Counted from the first letter of the stretch, positions 1 to 6,158 are shown. The stretch: 9,987 nt of DNA from Balneolaceae bacterium (GCA_007117235.1 SKGY01000076.1:1-9987); one strand, 5' to 3'. The notes: a model not told the origin generated them from the letters alone. Numbers and translations are program-made.

Positions 1-4
1 GAAA

Positions 5-10
5 AAGGAG
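5..10 (+). promoter_or_regulatory. Shine-Dalgarno site of rfbC
   Basis: AAGGAG lies five bases before the ATG at 16 and fixes that start. It stands out because no other gene here has a comparable site. Confidence 0.7.
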
Positions 11-15
11 TTGAG

Positions 16-564
16 ATGACATTTGAAAAAACACCACTACAAAATGTTTGGCTTATTAAACCAAAAATATTTGGTGACGACAGAGGCCACTTTCTGGAAA
101 CCTATCGTGTCCATATGTTTAAAGAACAGGGGCTGGACTATGGGTTTGTTCAGGACAATATATCCGTCTCAAAAAAAGGGACGTTGCGTGGACTTCACTA
201 CCAGTTGCCGCCTGCCTCTCAGGCAAAGCTTGTGATGGTTCCGAAAGGAGAAATTTTGGATGTAGCTGTGGATATGCGGGAAAATTCATCAACATTTGGT
301 AAGCATTTTTCGGCTCGCTTGAGCAGTGAAAACAGACATATGATGCTAATTCCAACAGGATTTGCCCATGGCTTTTCTGTACTCTCTGATGAAGCTACGG
401 TATATTATAAATGTAACGATTACTACAACAGTGAGCTGGAGAGAGGGATAAAATGGAATGACTCGTCGCTGAAAATTAACTGGATGGTTGATTCGCCGAT
501 ATTGTCGGAAAAAGATCAGGCATTACCATATCTTGATGATGTTGACTCTAAGCATCTGTTTTAA
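16..564 (+). CDS. rfbC: dTDP-4-dehydrorhamnose 3,5-epimerase
   Basis: Cytoplasmic epimerase (RmlC/RfbC) that converts dTDP-4-keto-6-deoxy-D-glucose to dTDP-4-keto-L-rhamnose, the third step of dTDP-L-rhamnose synthesis for surface polysaccharides. At 182 residues it has the full family length. Visible family motifs are DDRGHF (21-26), QDN (46-48), RGLHYQ (58-63) with the expected catalytic base His61, Lys71, PxGxAHGF (113-120), a YYKC segment with the likely general-acid tyrosine near 131, and SEKD (164-167). The ATG at 16 is set by a strong AAGGAG five bases upstream, the only clear Shine-Dalgarno in the window. rfbB follows 45 bases later on the same strand, so the two are probably co-transcribed from a promoter left of the window. 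The family call is near certain; I see nothing abnormal in the sequence. Confidence 0.97.
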   Translation: MTFEKTPLQNVWLIKPKIFGDDRGHFLETYRVHMFKEQGLDYGFVQDNISVSKKGTLRGLHYQLPPASQAKLVMVPKGEILDVAVDMRENSSTFGKHFSARLSSENRHMMLIPTGFAHGFSVLSDEATVYYKCNDYYNSELERGIKWNDSSLKINWMVDSPILSEKDQALPYLDDVDSKHLF

Positions 565-609
565 ATAAACCTTTTAGATTATTATTACTAACTAAGAAAA
601 TTCAGCAGA

Positions 610-1611
610 ATGAGATTAATTGTCACCGGAGGAGCAGGTTTTATAGGTTCAAATCTGATACTTCATCTGTACAACAACTACCCCGATCTTGAGATTTTGA
701 ACATCGATAAGCTTACCTACGCTTCGGATATATCCTTTCTTAGTGAGCTGAAGCAATCGCGCCGATATCACTTCAAGAAACTGGATCTAGTAGACAGAAA
801 CGCAGTTAAAGCTGCTGTTAAAAACTGGAAGCCTGATGGCGTGTTTCATCTGGCAGCAGAATCTCACGTAGATAACTCAATCCAGGGCCCTGAGCCGTTT
901 ATTCTCTCCAATGTGGTGGGTACGTTTAACATACTTGAAGAGTGCCGGCAGTTTTGGAACAGTGATGAGGCGGAAGAAGATTTAAAAAAACGATTCCTGC
1001 ACGTCTCAACTGATGAAGTGTATGGCACTTTGGGTGAGACCGGTTCATTCACAGAGTCAACTCCTTATGCGCCAAATTCGCCCTATTCAGCTTCCAAGGC
1101 AGGTAGTGATATGATTGTGAGATCTTACTACCACACCTATGGGATGAACACCGTAATTACAAACTGCTCCAACAACTACGGACGCCATCAGCACGACGAA
1201 AAACTTATTCCGACCGTTATACGAAAAGCACTGGCTCATGAACCGATTCCCGTTTATGGAAAAGGGGAAAACGTCCGCGACTGGTTGTATGTAGAAGATC
1301 ACTGTAAGGCGCTTGTTGAGGTGTTCTTCAATGGGAGTGAGGGAGAGGTTTACAATATTGGCGGCGACAACGAGTGGAAAAATATCGAGCTGGTTCATCA
1401 CATTTGTGATATTCTGAACCGGGAAAAAGGTGACGGACCTGAAGGTGACTACAAAAACCTGATCTCTTTCGTAACTGACCGACCCGGACACGATTTCCGT
1501 TACTCGGTTGATGCCTCAAAAATCAAGTCACAACTCAACTGGCAGCCTTCCCAGGACTTCGACGACCTCCTAACAAAAACCGTGACCTGGTACATCGAGC
1601 GGTATGGTTGA
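610..1611 (+). CDS. rfbB: dTDP-glucose 4,6-dehydratase
   Basis: NAD-dependent extended short-chain dehydrogenase (RmlB/RfbB) that makes dTDP-4-keto-6-deoxy-D-glucose, the substrate of the RfbC encoded just upstream. Visible features are the N-terminal Rossmann motif TGGAGFIGSN (6-15), the HLAAESHVDNS segment (about 80-90), the catalytic T-D-E triad (134-136) within STDEVYG, the YxxxK pair Tyr159/Lys163, NCSNNYG, and a C-terminal substrate-binding part containing NVRDWLYVEDHC and DRPGHDFRY. Length is 333 residues, within the family range. The ATG at 610 begins directly at the Rossmann strand, so there is little room for another start; no Shine-Dalgarno is visible. It lies 45 bases after rfbC without an evident terminator, which suggests an operon. 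The gene order C-B means rfbA and rfbD must lie elsewhere, probably to the left. It converges with the minus-strand gene at 1653-2495. Confidence 0.97.
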   Translation: MRLIVTGGAGFIGSNLILHLYNNYPDLEILNIDKLTYASDISFLSELKQSRRYHFKKLDLVDRNAVKAAVKNWKPDGVFHLAAESHVDNSIQGPEPFILSNVVGTFNILEECRQFWNSDEAEEDLKKRFLHVSTDEVYGTLGETGSFTESTPYAPNSPYSASKAGSDMIVRSYYHTYGMNTVITNCSNNYGRHQHDEKLIPTVIRKALAHEPIPVYGKGENVRDWLYVEDHCKALVEVFFNGSEGEVYNIGGDNEWKNIELVHHICDILNREKGDGPEGDYKNLISFVTDRPGHDFRYSVDASKIKSQLNWQPSQDFDDLLTKTVTWYIERYG

Positions 1612-1652
1612 GAGCAGTAATAAACCAACTTTCCACTTGATTAAAGCTGATT

Positions 1653-2495
1653 CTATTCCTGCAGATCCTTTACCATAGGATCATCATCCGAAAGCTTCTT
1701 CATAGTTCCATCCGGTTCAATCATAAATGCCCCCATGCCGGCAAATACCGCAACTCTTTCGCCTCGCTCCATAGCTGTCAATACATCTACCGGTGATGGC
1801 ATTGGATTATCAGGAACTTTGAGGGCTATCGCTACAACGTTATCCGGTTTATCAAATGGGAAGTTTATAAGAGAATGAATAAATCGGGTTCGAGAAATAA
1901 TTTTGCTATCTGCTCTGGTAAGAGTATACATGATGTCATTCCCTACAAGAGTAGCATTATTGCAGATCTGTTTTGGGGACGCAAAGGCAGTAAGTTGATT
2001 TCTGGGAAAGGGTAAAACTGCATACCTGAAAACCTCTGCTTCAAATTTATCAGCCTCACTCCTGAACTCTTTAAAGTCTTCCTTTACTTCCAATAGCGCA
2101 TGTGCAGCAAGTGTGTGATGTGTTGAGGCAACCCTTCGGAAGTCAAAATGATCAAAACTCAATACCTTCCCATTTGCGTCGATAATTACCCCATAAGTAA
2201 GTATAAACTCACCATTACTCTCTATTTCTCCAAAACTGAAAGCCCAACCACCGTCATAAGGCCCGCCAGCATATAGTTTTGGAATATCATCCGATCCGGT
2301 TTGTTGATAAATGGTTCGAACGGCAATATCAAAGGCTGAATGATAACTGTAAAGCATTTGGCCTACAGATGAGGTCCACTGGATGTACTGTTCCTCATTC
2401 ACATCCTGACTTTGAACTTCTGCCGTCAATATCATCGAGAGTAGTGCGATACAGATAAACTTTACGGGTCTATTGTTAATTTTGTAGATGCTCAT
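1653..2495 (-). CDS. predicted exported protein of unknown function
   Basis: 280 residues; I do not recognise the family. The N-terminus (residues 1-29) looks like a Sec signal peptide: basic residues (Lys5, Arg9, Lys12), a hydrophobic core (about 13-24), and a plausible signal peptidase I site after V-Q-S (27-29), leaving a mature protein that begins QDVNEEQ. There is no lipobox and no other convincing membrane helix, so a soluble periplasmic or secreted protein is likely. The mature part shows a Gly/aromatic-rich GGPYDGGWAFSFG segment (77-89), a beta-hairpin-like region (about 97-118), a His pair (126-127), a charged helix (about 130-155), and one cysteine (178). The ATG at 2495 is chosen because it gives a complete signal peptide; no Shine-Dalgarno precedes it. 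The DUF71 gene lies 160 bases upstream on the same strand, but that gap holds inverted repeats, so separate transcription is possible. Export is a fair inference; function is unknown. Confidence 0.75.
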   Translation of the reverse strand: MSIYKINNRPVKFICIALLSMILTAEVQSQDVNEEQYIQWTSSVGQMLYSYHSAFDIAVRTIYQQTGSDDIPKLYAGGPYDGGWAFSFGEIESNGEFILTYGVIIDANGKVLSFDHFDFRRVASTHHTLAAHALLEVKEDFKEFRSEADKFEAEVFRYAVLPFPRNQLTAFASPKQICNNATLVGNDIMYTLTRADSKIISRTRFIHSLINFPFDKPDNVVAIALKVPDNPMPSPVDVLTAMERGERVAVFAGMGAFMIEPDGTMKKLSDDDPMVKDLQE

Positions 2496-2540
2496 CAGTT
2501 GCTTTTTTGAAGGAATATTTTATTATCTGTAAATATATAG

Positions 2541-2607
2541 AATTAGCTTGAGTATCCGGGATTTATAAGCAGAAAGCTAATTTAAACAATGAAATAAACT
2601 CGTTTAT
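2541..2607. promoter_or_regulatory. inverted repeats in the upstream region of the exported-protein gene
   Basis: The 160-base gap between the two minus-strand genes holds two perfect inverted repeats. One is AATTAGCTT (2541-2549) paired with AAGCTAATT (2574-2582). The other is the compact palindrome ATAAAC-TC-GTTTAT (2594-2607). They lie 46-112 bases upstream of the ATG at 2495, where a promoter or operator would be expected. A TATATTTA (minus strand, 2537-2530) partly matches a Bacteroidota -7 box, but no matching -33 TTG is present. In such A/T-rich DNA these repeats could be chance. Confidence 0.3.
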
Positions 2608-2655
2608 ACTAAGGAAAATTAAAATATCTTGATGTATATGTTGATCCTATTTTTA

Positions 2656-3246
2656 TCAAAAAACCAATTCGGTATGGAACTCCCCCTTTTCACCCATCGG
2701 GTCAATATTGTCTGGCAGAGCATCGGCAAAATTGCGATTGAAGAGTGAGCCCGGTTTAATATACTCGTCAAACTCAGACATCACTCCCGAAATTTTTACA
2801 GTTACGTTCTCCTCTTCAAGCCGGTCAAATAGTTCATAATAAGGTTTTTGCCAGATCGGGAAACGGGTTTTAAACCCCATTTCAGAGAACTGTCTCTCCC
2901 TCCATGAACGAATATCTGCAATATGGAGATCTCCGAAAACGAGATGATTTATGGTATATGGCAGCATTTCAAAACTCTTGTTGAGTGTTTCAAGATACTG
3001 CTCATTTGAAGCCGGATAAAAGAGTGGAACTGTATAGAGAATTAAACCCAGATGCATCGCCTGTTCCTGAACTCTTCGAATAGGAATATTTTGATGGGGC
3101 ACAAGTCCACTCTCATCATCATAGGTAGTGAGCAGTAGGGGATCATCTTCCGATTCATCCTGAAAATACCGTAGTGCCAAGAACGAATCCTTTCCGCCAC
3201 TCCAGAAAAGAACATCACGTTTTAGTTTTTGATTAGGCAATGGCAC
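2656..3246 (-). CDS. DUF71/COG2102 (Diphthami_syn_2-type) PP-loop ATPase
   Basis: Predicted cytoplasmic adenylating enzyme of the ATP-pyrophosphatase (N-type) superfamily, related to the Dph6 diphthamide-ammonia ligase family. The PP-loop SGGKDS (16-21) follows a beta strand, as expected for ATP binding. Further family-type segments are NIPIRRVQEQ (53-62), VFGDLHIADIRSWRER (103-118), FPIWQK (129-134) and the C-terminal DPMGEKGEFHTELVF (182-196), resembling the DPxGExGEFHT signature. At 196 residues it is close to the usual single-domain size. The start is a GTG at 3246; a TTG two codons further in is the main alternative, and no Shine-Dalgarno is visible. Bacteria lack diphthamide, so the real substrate is unknown; a role in B12 salvage has been proposed for some bacterial members, but no cobalamin gene or riboswitch is visible here. 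The family is confident, the reaction is not. Confidence 0.88.
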   Translation of the reverse strand: MPLPNQKLKRDVLFWSGGKDSFLALRYFQDESEDDPLLLTTYDDESGLVPHQNIPIRRVQEQAMHLGLILYTVPLFYPASNEQYLETLNKSFEMLPYTINHLVFGDLHIADIRSWRERQFSEMGFKTRFPIWQKPYYELFDRLEEENVTVKISGVMSEFDEYIKPGSLFNRNFADALPDNIDPMGEKGEFHTELVF

Positions 3247-3296
3247 AATGAATCTTTAAAACCTTAGTTCGATTATAAATTGGGGTAATGAATACT

Positions 3297-3327
3297 CCCC
3301 TCCTGTGTAAGGAGGGGCAGGGGGTGG
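3297..3327. repeat. G-rich palindromic element, copy 1
   Basis: CCCCTCC (3297-3303) and GGAGGGG (3311-3317) form a perfect seven-base inverted repeat around a seven-base loop. The right arm continues into CAGGGGGTGG (3318-3327), giving four closely spaced G runs on the plus strand. A related element (CTCCCCT/AGGGGAG) occurs at 4032-4050, straight after the EVE gene. The shared CTCCCCT...GGGGAGGGG character suggests one family of dispersed repeats. I believe similar elements are common between genes in Bacteroidota-type genomes, but that is recollection and not checked here. Confidence 0.6.
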
Positions 3328-3512
3328 TAGCTTGAGTTATCAGCCCGAAATAGACGTATTAACCTCGTAAAAAACAAATAGCCAATCGTCACAATTTATC
3401 TTCCCACAGTCAAAAATTCCACATTGATATTGTAAAGGATTGAACAATTTGAAAAATCCTACTACTTGAACTATAAACCTTATAAATTGTTGTAAGAACT
3501 GAACCAAGCAGG

Positions 3513-3536
3513 TGTCGAGGCAGAAACGACTCGACA
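3513..3536. promoter_or_regulatory. inverted repeat or hairpin upstream of the EVE gene
   Basis: TGTCGAG (3513-3519) and CTCGACA (3530-3536) are exact reverse complements separated by ten bases. The structure ends 29 bases before the EVE start codon. It could be an operator or a 5'-leader hairpin. It has higher GC content than the surrounding DNA, and no T-run follows directly, so it is not an obvious terminator. Confidence 0.4.
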
Positions 3537-3565
3537 GGAATTCAAAATTTTAGAAAATCTTCACG

Positions 3566-4030
3566 ATGAGCAAAAAACAGTACTGGTTAATGAAATCCGA
3601 ACCCGACGCATACAGCATTGACGACCTTAAACGAGACAGCCAAATTCACTGGAGCGGGGTTCGTAACTACGAAGCCCGAAACATCATGAGAGACAAAATG
3701 AACGTAGGCGACCACGCCTTTTTTTACCACTCCAACGTAAAACCACCGTCCATAGTAGGAGAGATGGAAGTATGTACTGAGCCTTATCCGGATCCACTGC
3801 AGTTCGACCCCGATAGCAAATATTTCGACGAAAAAAGCAGCGAAAGTGAACCTCGCTGGCAGTTGATTGATGTGAAATTCATCCGCAAATTCGAAAACCC
3901 CGTCACACGCGACGCCTTGAAAGAGGACGAAGAATTACTCGAAATGCAGCTCTTCAAACGAAACCGCCTATCCATCACCGAAGTAACCGAAGAGGAGTAC
4001 AAGAAAATACTAAACATGGCGGGAGTGTAG
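3566..4030 (+). CDS. stand-alone EVE-domain protein (THYN1-like)
   Basis: Single EVE domain (PUA-like fold) of 154 residues, the usual length for stand-alone members. Characteristic segments are YWLMKSEPDAYS (6-17), WSGVRNYEARNIMRDKM (29-45), VGDHAFFYHSN (47-57), IVGEMEV (63-69), a YPDPLQFD/YFDEKS stretch (74-91), and LFKRNRLSI (129-137). EVE domains line an aromatic pocket that in several systems reads modified bases, notably modified cytosine. The role of small free-standing bacterial copies is not settled, so I assign only a probable nucleic-acid-binding function. The ATG at 3566 sits right before the conserved first strand; no Shine-Dalgarno is present. The gene stands alone, with a G-rich palindrome on each side and a hairpin just upstream. 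No methyltransferase, McrB-like or other defence gene is nearby. Family call very confident. Confidence 0.95.
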   Translation: MSKKQYWLMKSEPDAYSIDDLKRDSQIHWSGVRNYEARNIMRDKMNVGDHAFFYHSNVKPPSIVGEMEVCTEPYPDPLQFDPDSKYFDEKSSESEPRWQLIDVKFIRKFENPVTRDALKEDEELLEMQLFKRNRLSITEVTEEEYKKILNMAGV

Positions 4031-4031
4031 T

Positions 4032-4050
4032 CTCCCCTTGAGGGGAGGGG
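4032..4050. repeat. G-rich palindromic element, copy 2
   Basis: CTCCCCT (4032-4038) and AGGGGAG (4041-4047) are perfectly complementary, realistically a six-base stem with a TTGA loop, followed by GGG (4048-4050). It begins one base after the EVE stop codon, so it could act as a 3'-end hairpin of that transcript. It lacks the T-run of a classical intrinsic terminator. It resembles the element at 3297-3327 on the other side of the gene. Confidence 0.55.
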
Positions 4051-4097
4051 TTCTGAGAAAGAAGTAATGTGCAAGTTTCACACTTTCAGTGAATTGG

Positions 4098-4186
4098 CCA
4101 CGAAGGCACGAGGACACAAAGTTTCACGAAGGTCTTTGCGGTGAGTATATTTCTTCGTGTAACTTCGTGCCTTTGTGTCTTCGTGG
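4098..4186. repeat. long imperfect inverted repeat with CACGAAG units
   Basis: Two 34-base arms, 4098-4131 and 4153-4186, are reverse complements at 28 of 34 positions, separated by 21 bases. Both arms begin with CCACGAAG and end with CACGAAG when read inward. Inside the left arm the heptamer CACRARG recurs four times (CACGAAG, CACGAGG, CACAAAG, CACGAAG). Three of the six mismatches would be G-U pairs in a plus-strand transcript, so a long RNA hairpin is feasible. No coding capacity is visible. I recall similar CACGAAG repeats scattered in many environmental bacterial genomes; this was not checked here. Confidence 0.8.
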
Positions 4187-4314
4187 TAGAAAATTTCTCG
4201 ATAATGGTTCTGAATGGAAAATTTGAGTGGGTGTTCAAATGCATCCATGCCATTGAGTTTGATAATTATTCAGCTAAATTCATTAAAACCCAACTGTAAT
4301 TTATCCACAGGCCC

Positions 4315-4728
4315 ATGAAAAAAGTAACAGGCATTGGCGGCATCTTCTTCAAATGCGAAGACCCCGACGAAATGAAACAGTGGTACCAAAAACATCTTGG
4401 GTTGCAAACTGACAAATGGGGAACCAACTTTGAATGGAGGCAGGCAGATCAGCCTGCTAAGAAAGGGTTCACCCAATGGAGTGTAAACAGCAAAAAAAGC
4501 AGTTACGCAGGTTCAGCTGATCAACAGTTTATGATTAACTACCGGGTGGAAAACCTGGAAGCATTAGTCGGTCAGCTGCGCAAAGAGGGAGTTCAGATAA
4601 TCGATGACATAGAAAAACACGATTACGGAAAATTCGCCCACATTCTCGACGCCGAAGGCAACCGCGTGGAACTGTGGGAACCTAATGATGAGGAGTACGA
4701 CAAGATCGTGGAGGGAAGGACGAAATAA
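4315..4728 (+). CDS. VOC-superfamily (glyoxalase/bleomycin-resistance fold) protein
   Basis: 137-residue protein with the two beta-alpha-beta-beta-beta modules typical of the vicinal oxygen chelate fold: module one about residues 4-60 (opening with GIGGIFFKCEDPDEMKQWY and KHLGL) and module two about 72-122 (ending GKFAHILDAEGNRVELWEP). Glu119 in the last strand is the usual metal-ligand glutamate. The first strand has no histidine where most glyoxalase-type members carry one, so metal binding may be altered or absent. Substrate cannot be predicted; members include dioxygenases, glyoxalase I and drug-binding proteins. The ATG at 4315 places the first strand at once; there is no Shine-Dalgarno. 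It is followed 176 bases later by the lipoprotein gene, with a hairpin between, so it is probably transcribed alone. The fold call is confident, specific function unknown. Confidence 0.88.
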   Translation: MKKVTGIGGIFFKCEDPDEMKQWYQKHLGLQTDKWGTNFEWRQADQPAKKGFTQWSVNSKKSSYAGSADQQFMINYRVENLEALVGQLRKEGVQIIDDIEKHDYGKFAHILDAEGNRVELWEPNDEEYDKIVEGRTK

Positions 4729-4765
4729 CTCACTTAACTCAATTACTTCTGAAAGTTTTTATAGG

Positions 4766-4789
4766 TATACAGCCGTCCCAGGTTGTATA
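4766..4789. other. hairpin after the VOC gene
   Basis: TATACAGCC (4766-4774) pairs with GGTTGTATA (4781-4789) as a nine-base stem with one G-U pair and a six-base loop (GTCCCA). It lies 37 bases after the VOC stop codon. There is no T-run on the 3' side in either direction, so it is not a classical intrinsic terminator, but it could stabilise or process a transcript end. Confidence 0.45.
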
Positions 4790-4809
4790 GTTGTAAATGA
4801 GTACTCATC

Positions 4810-4851
4810 AGATCTTAAACCACTTTATAAAAAAGATCTAAACTATTTTTT
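4810..4851 (+). terminator. weak candidate terminator after the VOC gene
   Basis: AGATCTT (4810-4816) and AAGATCT (4833-4839) are reverse complements with a 16-base loop, followed by a run of six T at 4846-4851. The stem is A/T-rich and the T-run starts six bases after it, so it would be a poor intrinsic terminator. The call rests mainly on its place between the VOC and lipoprotein genes. Confidence 0.2.
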
Positions 4852-4904
4852 AATAAAATAATTAATAACAAAAAACGTGTAATGACCTTTCTACAACTCA
4901 TAAT

Positions 4905-6068
4905 ATGATATCAATAATGAGAGTTAGTGTCATGATGAAATTAGCTATATACCTAGGATTCATTTTACTTGCCACAGTTCTGTTGGGAGGATGCGGGTTG
5001 CTTGAGCAGGATCAGCGTACAGATATTGTTTGGCTTGAGGAGGACCTTTCTGATTACGTAGTTATTACTTATAACAAGCAAAGGGATTTTGAAAAAATTG
5101 GGGTAATCGATCCGGTTACAGGTGAAATACTGGATACATTCGATGGTTTTGCTGGGGAAGACTATGTCGTCGATATTGTTCCAACGCCTGACGGTCGTCA
5201 TCTGTATGTGAGTATGACTCCGAACCGGATTAGGGTCTCGAATAGTAAAGGTGCGGTATATAAAGTTAATGTTCTTACTTGGGAGATTAAGGAGGTATAT
5301 CAAGAAGCTACATTTCTGAAGCGAGGTCATGACCATGAAATCTATTTTATAACTTCGCCCGATTCTACCGGCAGTAATCGTTCCTTTGGCAGAATTGACC
5401 AGACATCAGACAGTTTTATCGAGCTTACTAACTTAAGTATTGGATTTCCTGAAATGTCAGATCAAAGCCTGGCATATGATGTAGATCGTAACCATAATTT
5501 GGTGTATTACATTGATGAGGAGCAGCGATTGAACAGAAAAAATTATGAAACAGGAGAGCATTCCTACTTATTCGAAGAGTACAATGAGTATTTGAAACCC
5601 AAGTATATGCACATCAGTTATGGTGGAGATTTTCTGTTTTTCTCAAATGGGTTGGTAATAGATTTGAGAAAGGGTGAAATAATCAATTCTATACCATCAA
5701 CTTATCACAGGTATATTGTGTCTCGAAAGGATGGAAAGGAGGTCTATTTTTCTGATCCGATAGCACCATTATTTAGCAGATTTCCTAAGGATCCTACCGG
5801 AAAAATCACGGTTTATAATACTGAGGGAAACAGGGAAATGAATTCCTTCTATTTATTTCATGAATCGGGTCAGCCGGTTTGGTCAAATATTGCACATCTT
5901 ACATTTAACGAGAGATATATGGTAGTGGGGGGAAGAGGATGCGGATTTACAACTGTTGATTTAAAAACCAGGGAAAAGATAAGTTTTCATTGTTATAGAG
6001 ACACCTTTCCCGACCTACAACCTTTCTATCTATTATTGACACGCAGGGTGCACGAATTAAACCAATAA
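4905..6068 (+). CDS. predicted lipoprotein with beta-propeller-like sequence, function unknown
   Basis: 387 residues from the ATG at 4905. Residues 12-29 form a lipoprotein signal peptide with a basic residue, hydrophobic core and lipobox L-G-G-C; Cys30 would be lipidated, anchoring the protein in the membrane facing the periplasm or outside. ATG codons at 4917, 4932 and 4935 also keep the signal peptide; 4932 or 4935 would give the most normal signal length. The mature part is strand-rich with propeller-like repeats: IGVIDPVTGEILDTF followed by a strand and TPDGRHLYVSM (66-104) looks like a YVTN-type blade, and related units recur near 117-131, 248-262, 270-284 and 300-305. There is no catalytic motif that I recognise. 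No Shine-Dalgarno or promoter is convincing. It converges with recG. Lipoprotein export is well supported; the propeller fold is an inference, and ligand or partner is unknown. Confidence 0.8.
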   Translation: MISIMRVSVMMKLAIYLGFILLATVLLGGCGLLEQDQRTDIVWLEEDLSDYVVITYNKQRDFEKIGVIDPVTGEILDTFDGFAGEDYVVDIVPTPDGRHLYVSMTPNRIRVSNSKGAVYKVNVLTWEIKEVYQEATFLKRGHDHEIYFITSPDSTGSNRSFGRIDQTSDSFIELTNLSIGFPEMSDQSLAYDVDRNHNLVYYIDEEQRLNRKNYETGEHSYLFEEYNEYLKPKYMHISYGGDFLFFSNGLVIDLRKGEIINSIPSTYHRYIVSRKDGKEVYFSDPIAPLFSRFPKDPTGKITVYNTEGNREMNSFYLFHESGQPVWSNIAHLTFNERYMVVGGRGCGFTTVDLKTREKISFHCYRDTFPDLQPFYLLLTRRVHELNQ

Positions 6069-6138
6069 CTAACATGATTTGTTCAGTATTATTTCAGCTG
6101 GATTAGTATGTTTTCAATCCAAATGTAAAACTGATTTT

Positions 6139-6155
6139 CGGACGCACGGACGCAC
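6139..6155. repeat. short tandem duplication CGGACGCA
   Basis: The octamer CGGACGCA is repeated exactly twice (6139-6146 and 6147-6154), just outside the recG stop codon, in the 90-base gap between two convergent genes. An inverted repeat TGGATT (6099-6104)/AATCCA (6116-6121) lies nearby. Neither is accompanied by a T-run, so I see no clear bidirectional terminator. Confidence 0.4.
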
Positions 6156-6158
6156 TGT

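Larger units (their letters stand above)
3247..3565. other. divergent intergenic region, 319 bases
   Basis: This gene-free stretch separates the divergent DUF71 and EVE genes, so both promoters should lie here, yet I could not identify a convincing one for either. Its recognisable content is the G-rich palindrome at 3297-3317 with its G-run tail and the hairpin at 3513-3536; both are listed separately. The remainder is A/T-rich, and I see no open frame or RNA gene in it. Confidence 0.6.
4031..4314. other. repeat-rich intergenic region between the EVE and VOC genes
   Basis: The 284 non-coding bases contain a G-rich palindrome at 4032-4050 and a long imperfect inverted repeat at 4098-4186, both listed separately. 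The rest (about 4187-4314) is A/T-rich and shows no open frame, RNA gene or clear promoter. A TTATCCACA nonamer lies at 4301-4309, just before the VOC start codon. Confidence 0.6.

Noticed and set aside
1087..1491. 134-codon minus-strand open frame
   Set aside because: It lies wholly inside rfbB, which is complete and conserved, so it is a shadow frame.
2656..3246. Diphthamide synthesis acting on the elongation factor encoded at the right end
   Set aside because: Diphthamide is made on archaeal and eukaryotic EF2, not bacterial EF-G, and no Dph1/Dph2 or Dph5 homologue is present.
3566..4030. EVE gene as part of a DNA-modification defence system
   Set aside because: No methyltransferase, McrBC, restriction or phage gene is in the window; stand-alone EVE proteins are common outside defence loci.
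4098..4186. Possible CRISPR array from repeated CACGAAG units
   Set aside because: Units are seven bases long, adjacent and arranged as an inverted repeat; there are no regular spacers and no cas genes.
4301..4309. Perfect DnaA-box nonamer TTATCCACA
   Set aside because: It is a single copy with no second box, no A/T-rich unwinding element next to it and no dnaA or dnaN gene nearby; one chance match in 10 kb is not surprising.
6099..6121. TGGATT/AATCCA hairpin as a bidirectional terminator between the lipoprotein gene and recG
   Set aside because: The stem is only six bases with an eleven-base loop and no T-run follows on either strand.
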